Below, piece by piece: positions 35,882-47,350 of a stretch of DNA of 64,000 nt (positions within the stretch are counted from its first letter, which is position 1; every line of letters begins with the position of its first letter). The notes below the pieces were generated by a model, which saw only the letters and a program-made list of their open reading frames with translations, searched no databases and was not told where the DNA came from. The stretch is from NCBI GenBank assembly GCA_028023455.1, contig JAQFVV010006221.1:10399011-10463010 (forward strand), given 5' to 3'. The stretch comes from Epiperipatus broadwayi (lineage: Eukaryota; Onychophora; Udeonychophora; Euonychophora; Peripatidae). The position numbers and the translations under genes were made by a program.

Positions 35882-37475
35882 AATGAAAGTTAAAAAATTA
35901 AAAACACTCAGTGATGGCTACTAAGTTAAAAATCTACAAAACAAGTTTTGCGATGGCTATTACGTTAAACAAAATACAACAACAGTAAGTTTACAATGGC
36001 TGCTAATTAAAATCTCCAACAACATGATTAAAAGCTTATCTCAAGGAATGCAATTAAAGGCAAGGAAGGAATTTTGATAACAGATATAGCTGGAGGATAT
36101 CAAAATGACAATGACAACAGGTCTTATTAATAAATAGTCCAATTTTTCATCAGATAATCAGTTGAGATCGAGTTGAATTAAGATTACAGTTGAGAAAGAG
36201 TGCAGTTCAGTTCAGTGAAATCACATGAAATTAAATTGGTCAATCGATCAGTTGACAATGCAGTGTTAAAAACCTCAGAAACATATGATTTTCTCTAGCC
36301 TGAGTCCAGTGAACGTCCAACCTGCCTGGAAAAAGATAATGTTTGCCTAACAACTTGAAATCCTCTGTCAATTATTAATTGTCTCCAAGAATAGCATCAC
36401 TGAAGAATAATAAAACTCCTCAAGAAAATGTTGAATCCAGCCAGCTGGAAATATTCTCTCTTGAAGCAGCAAACAGGAAGAAAACAAAGCCACCTATTAA
36501 AATAAAGGTCACAGCAAACAGCAAAAAGTCCACATTCTAAAATCCTAGGTAATAACATTTTTCTTATTCTCATTTCTAAAGTAACCATCACATTAGTTTG
36601 AAGCCTCCCAGAGTCAAGTAATATGAACTTTATAGCATACATAAATGAACTATTGATGTGTGTGTTTTTAAATGTCAAATATTATTTAATGCTTTGTTAT
36701 ATGATATTCTAGTATGTGAATTAAGAATGTGCATGATCATTATATAAAAAATACCAGTGTTATGTTAGTTAAATAAGATTTATAAAAGTATTTAAAATTA
36801 GTATAATAAATGTTACTTAAAATAAATTGACTTTTAAACTTAAAGCTTAATTTTGCCAGTCAATTCTTTTACCACTAATTAAAGCAATAACTTGTGAATG
36901 TATTACAATAGACTGAGCTGTATCTTAGGTATTGGATTAGTGGCCATTGTTCAAAGTGCATTATTTATCCTCTGGGTAAGTAACTGGTGCCCGTGTTTCT
37001 ACAAAACAAAAAAGTGCTTTGAATGTGGTGTTGAATTCAACAGTCAAGAAGAAATCTGTTTCCTTCAAATGTGGTTAGTTAGATATATTTCACAGATATA
37101 TCCACTGGCTTGGATACAGGTGCTCTTTGAGTACTCTCTTCTTTGCCTAAGGGGCCATGGTGGAGCAATACGTCAATTGCAAGAAATAATATTGTATTAT
37201 ATTTTAGTTATATAATTTTGCTTTCATAAGCTAAATTTATTTAAGGAGTAAAACATAATATATATGGTTTGTTGAATCCAACAGGGAACTGGTAACCATC
37301 CACCCGGTACAATATATATATATATAATAGGTATACATATTAACTTACTACAGAAATATCTAATGATATACATAAACTATAAGTATCAAGTTAATTTAAG
37401 TTATAGTCTCACATTTTTATTTACTGTGCCAATACCAAAAAGTTAAAAAATAAAAATATTTTTTTTAGTATAAAA
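35882..37475. other. Moderately complex region, no gene assigned
   Basis: Frames at 36397-36678 (minus, Cys- and Phe-rich) and 36898-37215 (plus, 105 codons) show no motif I recognise and no convincing splice sites. 36000-36330 may hold an unclassified repeat. Confidence 0.3.
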
Positions 37476-37477
37476 TG

Positions 37478-37736
37478 CTTTTATTTACCATGCTTTAAAG
37501 AGCAAAAAAAATAATTGTTTTTTCAACAACAATTGGGTTTTTAGGTTTAACCTGAAATAAAGTTATGGGAGAGGGTACAGAAATTAATTAAGTCAATCCC
37601 TATTTTTCATAACAGGGAATTGACTTAATTATTTTCTGGATATCCCCACAATTTTATTTCAAATAAAATCTAAAAACCCCAATTGTGATTAAAGAAACAT
37701 ATATTTATTTGCTTTTTAGAGTATGGTAAACAAAAA
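37478..37736. repeat. Fold-back palindrome (about 125-bp arms)
   Basis: Left arm (taccatgctttaaagagcaa) and right arm (tttttagagtatggta) are complementary, meeting near 37612 in aatccctatttttcataaca. No hammerhead core. Confidence 0.7.
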
Positions 37737-37739
37737 CCT

Positions 37740-38825
37740 TTAATAAACATTTTTTTTATGTCTAGAAAATGGATCTTAAATTTTTGAGTAAAAAAGAAAA
37801 CTTGTTTTTTTTTCTTTTTTAAGAAGAGCATCATAGAAACTATACAGAATTCACAAATAGATTTAATTCTGTAGAAATAAAATTTATTAAAATATAAACA
37901 ATAGCAATGGTAAAGCATGTCTAGGTATGAAAGCAAAAATTTTGGGATAGTATGTACCTGAAAGATTAGAATTTATTTATGTTTTAAACAAAAAAATATC
38001 CCTAATAAAAATATTTACTCCCCTTTGTTTCTTAACAATTAAAGAAAAAATATTTTGAAGACATTTTTTAAAAAAATACAAATTAATTTTTAATATAAAA
38101 CGTTTTGGCAATTAAAAGCAAATTCTAATTATGATTAAGCAAAATTCTAGTATCATTTTATACACTATGATATTTTAAAATGTGTCTTAACCAAATTATT
38201 TTATAAGATTTCTGTTATGGTCCATAACTACGTTTTTCTCCCAAAATTTAAAATTGATTTTCTATCCTATGGAAAATATGTGGAGAAAGATATTTAATTA
38301 AACGTCTATTTATTTTCTGTAATGAGAATCATCATCATCATCATTATTATTTTAATTAATATTTAGCATAAATTATATCAATGAACATATTTTTAATTTT
38401 TTAAACATCCAATTAAATTTAAATTTAGGAATAAATATAAAAGTAAAAGAAAACTAAAAAAAATTTTTTTTGCTTAATTGATTGGAAATTGATATTTAAC
38501 TCAGACAAAAGTTTTGTTAATAATTTAGTAACGCCATTTACATTTACAGACTAAAGTAATAGTCATAAATAGCCCAACTCAGAATAATATTCTTCCTTAC
38601 CTCTTCACAAAAAAAGTCAACAATACAAAAAAAAGCAGGTGTAGATATAAATCAATCTACTACTTGATGATTTATATACCTATATTTCCTTTTCTTACTT
38701 TATTATTCAGTTAAGAAAGTATAGATTCACTTAAAACATTATAAACGAGATTAACAAAAAAAAATATTAGAAGCAAAAGTTAAAATATGAATGGGAAAAA
38801 AATATCAGTCGATATATATTTTTTA
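37740..38825. other. AT-rich region, no gene seen
   Basis: Low-complexity DNA with a short ATC microsatellite at about 38331-38350. Confidence 0.4.
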
Positions 38826-38934
38826 TAAGCAGGGTAAAACTCTCCATACAGTAATGCCACCCTGTGCCAACCAGAGTAATCAATGGATGCCAGAAGGCTT
38901 GTATATTCCCTATCTAATGCCTACTCATCCAATA

Positions 38935-38977
38935 TCCCCAGACTAGTTTCTGGCTTGGGGCCTTCATCAGTGAGGAG
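38935..38977 (-). ncRNA. Intact hammerhead ribozyme, family A
   Basis: Minus strand: stem I TCCTCA pairs with TGGGGA (six pairs, one wobble); core CTGATGA; stem II GGC/GCC with an A-A neighbour at its base; GAAA; stem III of two pairs (AC/GT) with a two-base loop TA; cleavage triplet GTC. Predicted cleavage lies between 38941 and 38940. Such a short stem III is known from retrozyme and Penelope-type HHRs, which often work as dimers. Confidence 0.8.
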
Positions 38978-39390
38978 CTTTGGATCTGAGAGCACAGCAT
39001 CTAGATCTTAGGATCTAATGCAACCCTCCAGCAACCACCTTTTATCTCTACTTAACTATAAAACTATGAGAATGAAATTGAAAATGCAATAATATTTTCA
39101 ATTTAAGCTCAATAGCTTATATAGTCCTATGGGTCAGAACTCAGTTCAGCACCCATACATTTTGGTGTCTTTGGCTCTTTAACAACCATATCCACCACTA
39201 TATTATTAGGCAGGATTGGTGTTAAACCATTAAGCATCACATGATCACCATCTCTTATACTAGCACATAATTGTTTATAAGCAAGGCAAAACTCTCCATA
39301 CAGTAGTGCCACCCTGTGCCAACCAGAGTAATCAATGGATGCTAGAAGGCTTGTGCATAAAATCCCTATCTAATGCCTACTCATCCAATA

Positions 39391-39433
39391 TCCCCAGACT
39401 AGTTTCTGGCTTGTGGCCTTTGTCAGTGAAGAG
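39391..39433 (-). ncRNA. Hammerhead-like core, family A (CTGACAA)
   Basis: As the intact copy, but the core reads CTGACAA, so the catalytic G8 is lost. GAAA, stem III and GTC are conserved. The inverted copy at 39547 shares the same change. Confidence 0.6.
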
Positions 39434-39546
39434 CTTTGGATCTGAGAACACTGCATCTAGATCTTAGTTAAGTAGAGATAAAAGGTGGTTGCTGGAGGGT
39501 TGCATTAGATCCTAAGATCTAGATGCAGCGCTCTCAGATCCAAAGC

Positions 39547-39589
39547 TCCTCACTGACAAATGTCATAAGCCAGAAACTAGACTGGGGAT
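39547..39589 (+). ncRNA. Hammerhead-like core, family A (CTGACAA)
   Basis: Inverted partner of 39391-39433: CTGACAA, altered stem II (TGTCATAAGCC), GAAA, and GAC in place of GTC. Inactive by two core changes. Confidence 0.55.
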
Positions 39590-39754
39590 ATTGGATGAGT
39601 AGGCATTAGATAGAGATTTTATGCACAAACCTTCTGGCATCCATTGATCACTCTGGTTGGCACAGGGTGGCACTACTGTATGGAGAGTTTTGCTTTGTTT
39701 ATAAACAATTATGTGCTAGTATAAGAGATGGTGATCATGTGATATATTTTTTAT

Positions 39755-39875
39755 ATTATTAAATATACGGGACTGGAACTAAGAGTTTCAAGCATCCTTC
39801 AACTATCTACATTATTTCATTCCACTGATACACATGATCACACACATATAGAAAAGATAAATAATCACCCATATA
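39755..39875 (-). mobile_element. Family D tail fragment
   Basis: Read on the minus strand, the tRNA-like end (complement of gggactggaactaagagttt) is followed by the gatcatgtgtatcagtgga body. The ribozyme is not present. Confidence 0.5.
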
Positions 39876-40398
39876 CATATATGAAGAAAGCCTGTATTTC
39901 AAATATTTTTATATTATTATATCTAAATAATAATAAAACTTAGTCGAAATTTGAAGTTCAATTATTAATAATGAATTATTGAATAAATCAGAATGCAACA
40001 TGCTTAGTATAGTAAAAAAATATTATTATTATTACAATTATTTATTTATAAGCAATCCTATAAAAATGTCAAAAACAATTACATTTTTAGCTGGGAAAAA
40101 GTATTTACTTTAAGTTCCTTTTATGCAATAATTTTTTAAAATAAGTAACAGAATATTTCTTCATAAATAAATTTATATACATATATCTGTTTTGTTAAAT
40201 ATTTTTTCAGGTAAAATGTGCATATAATTTATCAATAGGAAATTCTACATATATGGTCAAAAGCTATTTTATTCTAAGAATATCATAGACATCCTTATTT
40301 TTATAAAAAAGATAATGGTATATTATATTACTCTATGCATATATTAAAACAAATTATAATTCACTTTTTTCCAACAGTAATTTTTCTTACCAAGAATA
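39876..40398. other. AT-rich region, no gene seen
   Basis: Nothing recognisable. Confidence 0.35.
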
Positions 40399-40399
40399 T

Positions 40400-40706
40400 C
40401 ATCATCATCAACCATTATTATTTCACTGCAGGATGAAGGTCTCTCCAAGTTCAATCCATCTTTTCCGATCTTTAGCTTCTCTTCTCCACATCACCCCTGC
40501 ACACTTTCTTATTTCATCCATCCATCTCACATGTGGTCTCTTTCTGGGTCTTTTACAATGACTTGGAATCCAGTTTAAAATTACAATTGTCCATCTATTA
40601 TCATCTGTTCAAGCAATATGTAGCCCAACTCCACTTCAGTCTTTTAATTTTTCCAATGAGGTCAGTAACCTCTGTTTGTTCTCTTACCCATACATTGCAT
40701 GGTAGT
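40400..40706 (-). pseudogene. RTE-like LINE 3' end, inverted copy
   Basis: Minus-strand counterpart of 13285-13600, with the same 5' start (atgcaatgtatgggtaagag) and the gatgatgatgat tail. A deletion within the WAGHIA region shifts the frame. The shared 5' boundary suggests a short mobilised derivative. Confidence 0.8.
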
Positions 40707-40709
40707 AAT

Positions 40710-41445
40710 TATATATAAATATTGAGAAAAAGACTGATATATTGTTCTGAATTTTAACTCTTTCTCAAGAAGATTTTGAGAGTTTTTTTTTCAACATCTT
40801 AAATTAGGAATATGTGAAAAGTATTTTAAATTATTTATTTTTTTATGTTTTGTTTTCAAGCATCATTGATTGAAAGTCATATTCCCCCCTAATAATTCCT
40901 TCCCTCCAATTAATTTATTTATTTTATTCAGTTTACTACATTTTGTTCATCCTATAAGATCCTTTAAAAATTCTCATAGTCTTTTAATAATCTTTAGTAA
41001 TACCAGTCAATTTTTTAGATTACAAATTTCATTGATAAAAATATTTTTGTATCACTAGCAGAATTCTTATGGACATTCTAATTCCAGACAAAAATGCAAA
41101 GATAAAAAGACTAAAAACAAAAATTAAAGATAAATTTTATGATGATTATTTAAACCAGTCCATGAAGCAAATAAAAAAAAAAGAATTTTATGATGATCGT
41201 ATCTGTGAAAGAAAAACACACCTACAAATATCACCCACTGGTCTTTTAGTCTCTTTATTTCACATACTGTAATGATTTCTTTTACAATTTTCCCCCATCA
41301 AAAATTTCTTTTTAAAAGGCTCCAATATTTTACATAACTGTGACTATCCATTGTATAACATCCTTAGTTATATCTTTCCAAAAAAAAAAAATAACAGTGT
41401 AATCCTTCGGAATATCTTTACAATTTAAAATATATGTAAAGTATA
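40710..41445. other. AT-rich region, no gene seen
   Basis: Frames at 40870 and 41069 are low in complexity. Nothing recognisable. Confidence 0.35.
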
Positions 41446-41472
41446 AAATATCTCTGTCAGGAACCCTTTCAA

Positions 41473-41517
41473 ACCCCTGACCATGTTTTTGTGCTTTGCC
41501 ACTTTTCAGAGAGGTGG
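41473..41517 (-). ncRNA. Hammerhead-like core, family E left arm
   Basis: Minus strand: CCTCT, CTGAAAA, stem II GTGG/GCAC, AAAA in place of GAAA, CATGGTC, AGGGG. Triplet and stem I are preserved but both catalytic boxes have changed. Confidence 0.45.
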
Positions 41518-41542
41518 CAGGGTAGGTTCAGACCTACCCTGG

Positions 41543-41586
41543 CACCTCTCTGAGAAGTGCCAAAGCACGAAACCATGATCAGGGTT
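41543..41586 (+). ncRNA. Hammerhead-like core, family E right arm
   Basis: CCTCT, CTGAGAA (G8 to A), perfect 4-bp stem II GTGC-CAAA-GCAC, GAAA, CCATGATC, AGGG. Stem I here is CCTCT/AGGG rather than the CCTCA/TGGG of other families, a paired change at the base pair next to the cleavage site. Confidence 0.55.
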
Positions 41587-41749
41587 TTGGACAGGTTCCT
41601 GACAGAGATATTTTAAATGCTGGCTCTGGCTAAGCATTTATCACAAAGTTTGTTGAGGAATTGACAATCCTCATTGTTTATAACTTACAAGCTTAAGAGA
41701 ATAGGGTCATGTGATCTATGACTCTTATTTTGTCTACTTATAAGTAAGG

Positions 41750-42605
41750 TATGTCTTTCTCATAAAGATTGTGCTAAGTTTGCCATGAAATCATTTTGTA
41801 GGAGGTCACCAATCATATAAAAGATCAATTAATTCTATGATTCTGCTATTATATTTTAAAAATGCTACCCAACAATCTTAAATTAAAATTTTCTGTCTTT
41901 ATCTTTTTTCTATGCAAAATATTATACAAAATGGAAGCCCTGTATTTATAGCTAGTTTAAAAGTGAAAGTTATATCACTTTTAATCTTTTCATTGAATAA
42001 AGACATCATGAACATGTTGGAGTTTATGACGTGACATGGTATCTAAATCCATCTTTCTGCTTAAAAGCAACCAATATATTTAAAGTGCTGAGTTTTCTTT
42101 TTTGTCCAGCTAATAAAAGAAAAGAGTTTTTTGACCATAAATAACCATAAATAATAAACAAATTATTAGAGATTAAAATCTAAATGTTGAGAATATTCTA
42201 TAGATCAATGTTTGAATTTACAAAAAGAGCACATTCATGAACATGCTGTAAATCTAAAAATAAAACAAATTGAATTTCTTATTTTTGCTTTTAATCACTT
42301 CATGAAACCCATATCTCATCTTGATATTACATTTATGAAACTGCATATAAACTTATCTAAAGATGACTGTTATAAAAATAAAAAACAAAGTTGTGGATAT
42401 TAGATGTTCTTCATTAATATCAATTTTAATTTCAAATGTGTCAGATTTTTATCAAGAATAATATCCTTTCTTTTCATTTCATTATATAAAATCAGTGTAA
42501 TATAATCTTCAGTGAACAATTAGATAATTTCAACATTGACAGAAATCATTTTGTTTAAATGAAATAAATATCTTGATTAAATTAATAAATTATATATACA
42601 AATCC
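41750..42605. other. AT-rich region, no gene seen
   Basis: Nothing recognisable; the 63-codon frame at 42212 is unsupported. Confidence 0.35.
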
Positions 42606-42727
42606 ACATCTTTGCTTAAAACAGGCAAAACTCGCTATATATATTGCCACACACAACAAGCTAGAGTAATCAATGGATTGCAGAAGGCTTATGCATAAAT
42701 CCCCATCTAGTGCCTACTCATCCAATA

Positions 42728-42770
42728 TCCCCAGACTAGTTTCTGGCTTATGGACTTTGTCAGTGAGGAG
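42728..42770 (-). ncRNA. Hammerhead-like core, family A (CTGACAA)
   Basis: Stem I and GTC are intact and GAAA is present, but G8 is A in CTGACAA and stem II is weakened (AGTCCATAAGCC). Confidence 0.6.
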
Positions 42771-43126
42771 CCTTGGATCTGAGAGTACTGCATCTAGATC
42801 TTAGGATCTAATGCAACCCTCCAGCAACCACCTTTTATTTCCATTTAACTACAAAACTATGAGACTTAAACTGAAAACACCTTAATGTTTCCAATCCAAG
42901 CCCATTAGCTTATTAGTCATATGGGTCTGAACCCAGTTCAGTACCCATACATTTTTGTGTCCTTGGTTCTTTAACAACCATAGCCACCTCTATCCTATTA
43001 GGCAGGATTGGTTTTAAGCCAATAAACATCACATGACCATCACCTCTTATGTTTGTGTATAACTGTTGTTAAAACAGGCAAAACTCACTATATATATATT
43101 GCCATACACAACAAGCTAGAGTAGGC

Positions 43127-43169
43127 TCCTCCCTGATGAAGGCCATGAGCCAGAAACTAGTCTGGGGAT
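43127..43169 (+). ncRNA. Hammerhead ribozyme core, family A
   Basis: CTGATGA, stem II GGC/GCC with loop CATGA, GAAA, stem III AC/GT around TA, GTC, TGGGGA. The only blemish is a C for A immediately before the core, which breaks the first stem I pair. Confidence 0.7.
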
Positions 43170-43329
43170 ATTGGATGAATAGGCAATAGATAGAGATTTT
43201 ATGCACAAGCCTTCTGGCATCCATTGATTACTCTAGCTTGTTGTATGTGGCAATATATATATAATGAGTTTTGCCTGTTTTAACAACAGTTATACACAAG
43301 AATAAGAGGTGATGGTCATGTGATTACAT

Positions 43330-43880
43330 CTTTGCTTCTGACATCTTTATTGCATTTGGTTGGCAATAGAAACCACATCTATAATGTTGCTTTAATTTTC
43401 TAAAACTATATTGAGATTGTGGTAACTATTCATTTGTCACTGAAAGTAATTTATCAACAAAATTCTTGATAATAATTTTGTGTAGTGGATAACAATAATA
43501 TTTCATCATCATTACTTATTTGGGTTACAAAAAAGTATGATTGCATATTAAACTGTACATATATTTCTTTAAAAAAAACATTGTTCTGAATCTAACACAT
43601 TATATTTAAAAAGTCACTTACAGAAAAGACCTGTTTACTTTTAGAAAAATATATAAATATTGACGTAGCATAATTTATATTTGTAAATTAGTTAATTTAG
43701 ATTTATCCAAAATATTTGTAAATATATTTTTAATCATTGTCTTCCAGAATAGCTTGAGCACAATACAAACATTTACTTACTGACAATATCATTTGAAAAA
43801 AAAAAAATATTGCTTACGTTAATATATGATGGTATCATATATGCTTTTAATAATAATAATAATGACATGAAGGATACCTA
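43330..43880. other. AT-rich region, no gene seen
   Basis: Nothing recognisable. Confidence 0.35.
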
Positions 43881-43885
43881 ACATC

Positions 43886-43990
43886 TCAATATAACATATC
43901 ATCAATGCATATGGTGGAAACACAATCCCCACAGTGCATGAAGTCATATTCATACTCTATGCATCCTGGTGCACATGGTGCATCTCTGCC
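43886..43990 (-). CDS. Possible terminal exon, Cys-rich
   Basis: Minus strand: an acceptor-like TATTATTGTTTAG precedes an open 105-nt segment encoding GRDAPCAPGCIEYEYDF then MHCGDCVSTICIDDMLY and a TGA. Five cysteines in 34 residues recall extracellular disulfide-rich domains, but no family can be named and no partner exon was found. Confidence 0.2.
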   Translation of the reverse strand, partial: GRDAPCAPGCIEYEYDFMHCGDCVSTICIDDMLY

Positions 43991-43994
43991 CTAA

Positions 43995-45300
43995 ACAATA
44001 ATACAAGACAACACTCTTCTACCTTTCACAATAAGTTGTCTTAGTTAAAAAATTAGAGATAGCATAATAGCTCATTCAGATGTACATGCTGCCTCTTGGT
44101 CCCTACTCAAACAATAAGCAGTCTTATAACTAGATAAGCATAGGCATAATCATCACTCTGGGTGAAATAAAATCACAAACAACTGAGATAAAACCACCCC
44201 AGATCAACCTGCTATTCATACTGGATGCTGAAACTAGAACTATCCCCAGCTATTTTCAAAATTTAAAGACACTACTTCACACAATCATTACAACAAAACA
44301 GAGATTCAAGTGAGGGTTATTCAAACACTATGAACTGCAAATAGAAATAACAAAATAGTGAATATCATGTAGTATATTTATTGAAAACAAACAAGTTGTA
44401 CATTGCACACATATATAATTCATCAGAAATAATCTCTGAATGTAGACCTTGTTCCTGACCGATTGCAGATGGTAGTACTATAACAGAAGACTTGTGAATT
44501 TTATGAACCAAACAGTGAGATTTATGTAATCTGTCACTCATTTTCAAAATTGTACACCTCCCTCAATGCAAATGGATAACAAATACTAACCTAAGCCTCA
44601 CATATATCTCACATCAATCAACGTAGAAATCTTCAGAAATTATAATACTCAACTTTATCATCATAAATATTGGCATTGTCAGAACTGCCCCCCCCCCCAT
44701 AATATGTACAAATCAATGTGCTTCTGCAAATCAACTAATTACAAATGTAAACATGTGTGCAAACTGAAATATCAATAAAATACTGTTTAGCCTAATAAAG
44801 TTTCTTTTTGAAACATAATAATGATGACATCATTTTTGATCTGACAAACTATTAGATATTGATCCAAGCCTTGAAAAGAGTATGCAACTTTATTATTTGA
44901 ATAATTTAAAAAGCTCATTAAAATTTCTGCTGCAGCTCCAATAGTAAGATTGTACAATCTTTCTGATGAAATAATATCAATTAATGGCAAACTAGTTTAT
45001 CATAGTCATCTATCTAATTTGTCACATCTGTCTTTAGGAAAATGTCTTAACTAATAATAATAATAATATAAATACATTTAGTATATAGACCATTGAGAGC
45101 CACTGCTTTTCAGTCATCTCATCATAAGAGTACAGGAATATTATAAAGGCAGACACTATTTACCAAACTAGACAATCTACGATCAATGATGATTTATATA
45201 AATTTTTAAATTTCTAATTCATAGTAAAAAATTTGTTGTCAAATATGTACCCAGAAAAAAAAATCATATTTAAAATAATACTGTTTGAATATTTTACTAG
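43995..45300. other. Moderately complex region, no gene assigned
   Basis: Frames at 44365-44547 and 44787-44990 (minus) have mixed composition but no motif or clear splice sites. A run of about 11 C lies near 44689. Confidence 0.3.
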
Positions 45301-45400
45301 AAAAGAATCTAATGTCTCAACTCCTCAGTGAAGAGACCCATAGATCGAAACCGGTCTGGGGATGGGGACAATCCAAGAATTAAAAAATACAATGTTCACT
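45300..45400 (+). mobile_element. Family C HHR element fragment
   Basis: Starts at gaatctaatgtctcaactcc, the same boundary as the copy at 49433, and includes the ribozyme and the gatggggacaatcc segment. The right part is missing. Confidence 0.6.
45321..45362 (+). ncRNA. Hammerhead-like core, family C (C3 changed)
   Basis: CTCCTCA, GTGAAGA (C3 to G), stem II GACC-CATA-GATC with one mismatch, GAAA, stem III AC/GT around CG, GTC, TGGGGA. Complementary decay with the 49445 copy: each retains what the other lost. Confidence 0.6.
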
Positions 45401-45623
45401 AAATACATTGCTGGAATAAATGGCAATTATAACGTAATCAGGCTTGGCCACTTGATAACATTGTTGGAAGTCAAAAACAATACAATACAATGTTCGGGGC
45501 CGGGTTATATTTTTAAATCCAATCGCTGTTTTTTTTTTTTTTGGTTATTAATTTATTGATTGCTATAACTTTTTTTTTCATGCCTTTTTATTAAAAAAGT
45601 TTTTTAATTTTAATTTTGTATTT

Positions 45624-46330
45624 AGTAAATGACAACCTTTTTTTTTATTTTTAAATCGCTGTTTTTGGACAAAGCTGCTACTCTGTAGTGTCTATTTAGC
45701 GATGTCTTTCGATTAATTATTGGTAAATGACAACCTTTTTTTTTATTTTTAAATCGCTGTTTTTGGCCAAAGCTGCTACTCTGCGATGTCTATTTAGCGA
45801 TGTCTTTCTCTTAATTATTGGTAAATGACAACCTTTTTTTTTATTTTTAAATCGCTGTTTTTGGCCAAAGCTGCTACTCTGCGATGTCTATTTAGCGATG
45901 TCTTTCTCTTAATTATTGGTAAATGAGAACCTTTTTTTTTATTTTTAAATCACTGTTTTTGGACAAAGCTGCTACTCTGCGATGTCTATTTAGCGATGTT
46001 TTTCGCTTAATTATTGCTTTCTACATAACAAAACAACTGTGTAGGGTTAGGGTTAGTTAGGGTTAGTTTTAGGGTTAGTTTAGGGTTAGGTTAAGGGTTA
46101 GTTTTAGGGTTAGTGTAGGGTTAGTTTTAGGGTTAGTGTTCTGTCTTTTATAATGCCAAAATAAAAGATATCAAAACTGTAACCGTAGTCGGACAAAAGA
46201 AACTTGAACTTTTTTAAACAACAACAAACACATATAAATGTCTTATTTACTTATTAAACATGTTTATAATATGTGCTTTCTATGAAATTTATAAAAAATA
46301 GTATATATTTTTATTGGACAGCAGTAATAC
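45624..46330 (+). repeat. Dispersed repeat with telomere-like core (copy 2)
   Basis: Four tandem units of 98 bp (45624-46015; each starts at agtaaatga or ggtaaatga and includes gctgctactctgcgatgtct) lead into an irregular ttagggttag tract at about 46043-46140. The flank at 46140-46320 is homologous, inverted, to 10180-10376. The telomere-like core is shared by both loci; the neighbouring minisatellite differs (98 bp here, about 50 bp at 10.5 kb). Confidence 0.75.
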
Positions 46331-46334
46331 TCGG

Positions 46335-47110
46335 CTTCTGTTTTCGGCAACTGCGGAAAAAGTTATGCGATCGCTAGCTATTTTATGAACTACATGGTAT
46401 TTCACATGAAAATGAGATTTCACATGCAAACTCGGCCGAATTCTGTTAGCGTACCCTCGGCAAGCTTTTACACATTACACCTTCTTAAAATAAGGGTGTG
46501 GCCATTTGGAAAATTACTATAAAGTCAGGTTTCTTAAATTCATTACAAATACAAAGATTGTGTAACGTATATTGTAAAAATTTGACTAATCAAACTACAC
46601 ACACATATATATCAAACTATACACGAAAAATAAGTGTGTGGATTCACAGTAACTGTCACAAAGCAGAAATAGGCTGTATTATTTCTGCGTTATGTCATTA
46701 TCAATGGCCTTTTAATGGCTAAGACAAACATTAGATGTTTTCTATAGCCATAAGTCAGGCCTTGTAAACGGTATTTGTTAGGTGTTTTGGCAAGCCAGAA
46801 CGCCATCAAGTGGCCAAGCCCGATTAGGTTATAAGTACTGAATAAATTTACTGTAAGGTCATAACATTAAATTGATAAAAATAATAATAGTAATAGCTTA
46901 AAATAAATGAGAGTGCATCTTATTGACATTTTATTAAGGCTTTTGAAACTCCAGTTTAATATAGAAAAAAAAAGATTTATTGCTAGGAAATTCATAAGGG
47001 TTTGAATACCAGAACTGATAGAGGAAATCTGCAATTCATGGATCTTAAACTCCTGAATTACTATGCTATCATAATAAATTATGTAGGTCAGATATTATTT
47101 TGACTGATAT
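46335..47110. other. Region without assigned gene
   Basis: 46340-46500 is less AT-rich, and the 74-codon frame at 46498 shows no motif. A ccagaacgccatcaagtggc segment at about 46795 resembles other scattered repeat pieces. Nothing assigned. Confidence 0.3.
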
Positions 47111-47297
47111 GTTTTAACAATATGGATTTGATTAAGCCAATAAACATCACATGACCACTACTTTTTATGCTTGTGTATAACTGTTTTAAACAGGCAAAAC
47201 TCACTATACATATTGCCACACACAGCAAGCTTGAATAATCAGTGGATGCTAGAAGGCTTGTGCATAAAATCCCCATCTAGTGCCTACTCATCCGATT

Positions 47298-47340
47298 TCC
47301 CCAGACTAGTTTCTGGCTTGTGGCCTTCATCAGTGATGAG
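47298..47340 (-). ncRNA. Hammerhead ribozyme core, family A
   Basis: CTGATGA, stem II GGC/GCC, GAAA, stem III AC/GT, GTC, TGGGGA all present; one mismatch in stem I (CATCA). Confidence 0.7.
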
Positions 47341-47350
47341 CCTTGGATCT

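Larger units (their letters stand above)
38828..39750 (-). mobile_element. Family A array: 1.4 tandem units plus inverted copy
   Basis: Unit 1 runs 38830-39281 and unit 2 starts at about 39282 (period 452 bp; landmark tctccataca at 38841 and 39293). At about 39470 orientation reverses, and 39475-39745 mirrors unit 2, giving a large fold-back. Three ribozyme cores lie inside. This is among the least diverged family A loci. Confidence 0.85.
41448..41745 (+). mobile_element. Family E HHR element, fold-back
   Basis: A palindrome from aaaatatctctgtcaggaac (41448) to its complement at about 41615, centred on gtaggttcagacctac (41523), holds two inverted hammerhead-like cores. The unique right end follows (acttacaagcttaagagaat, gggtcatgtgatctatgact), matching the fragment at 29795. 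Confidence 0.75.
42610..43328 (-). mobile_element. Family A array with inverted copy
   Basis: A full minus-oriented unit (landmark acaggcaaaactc at 42621 and 43074, period 453 bp) is followed by the start of a second unit, which flips at about 43122 into a plus-oriented copy to 43328. The bgcattcc-free tail here, gccacacacaacaagctaga, defines a subfamily shared with 47.2 kb. Confidence 0.8.
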
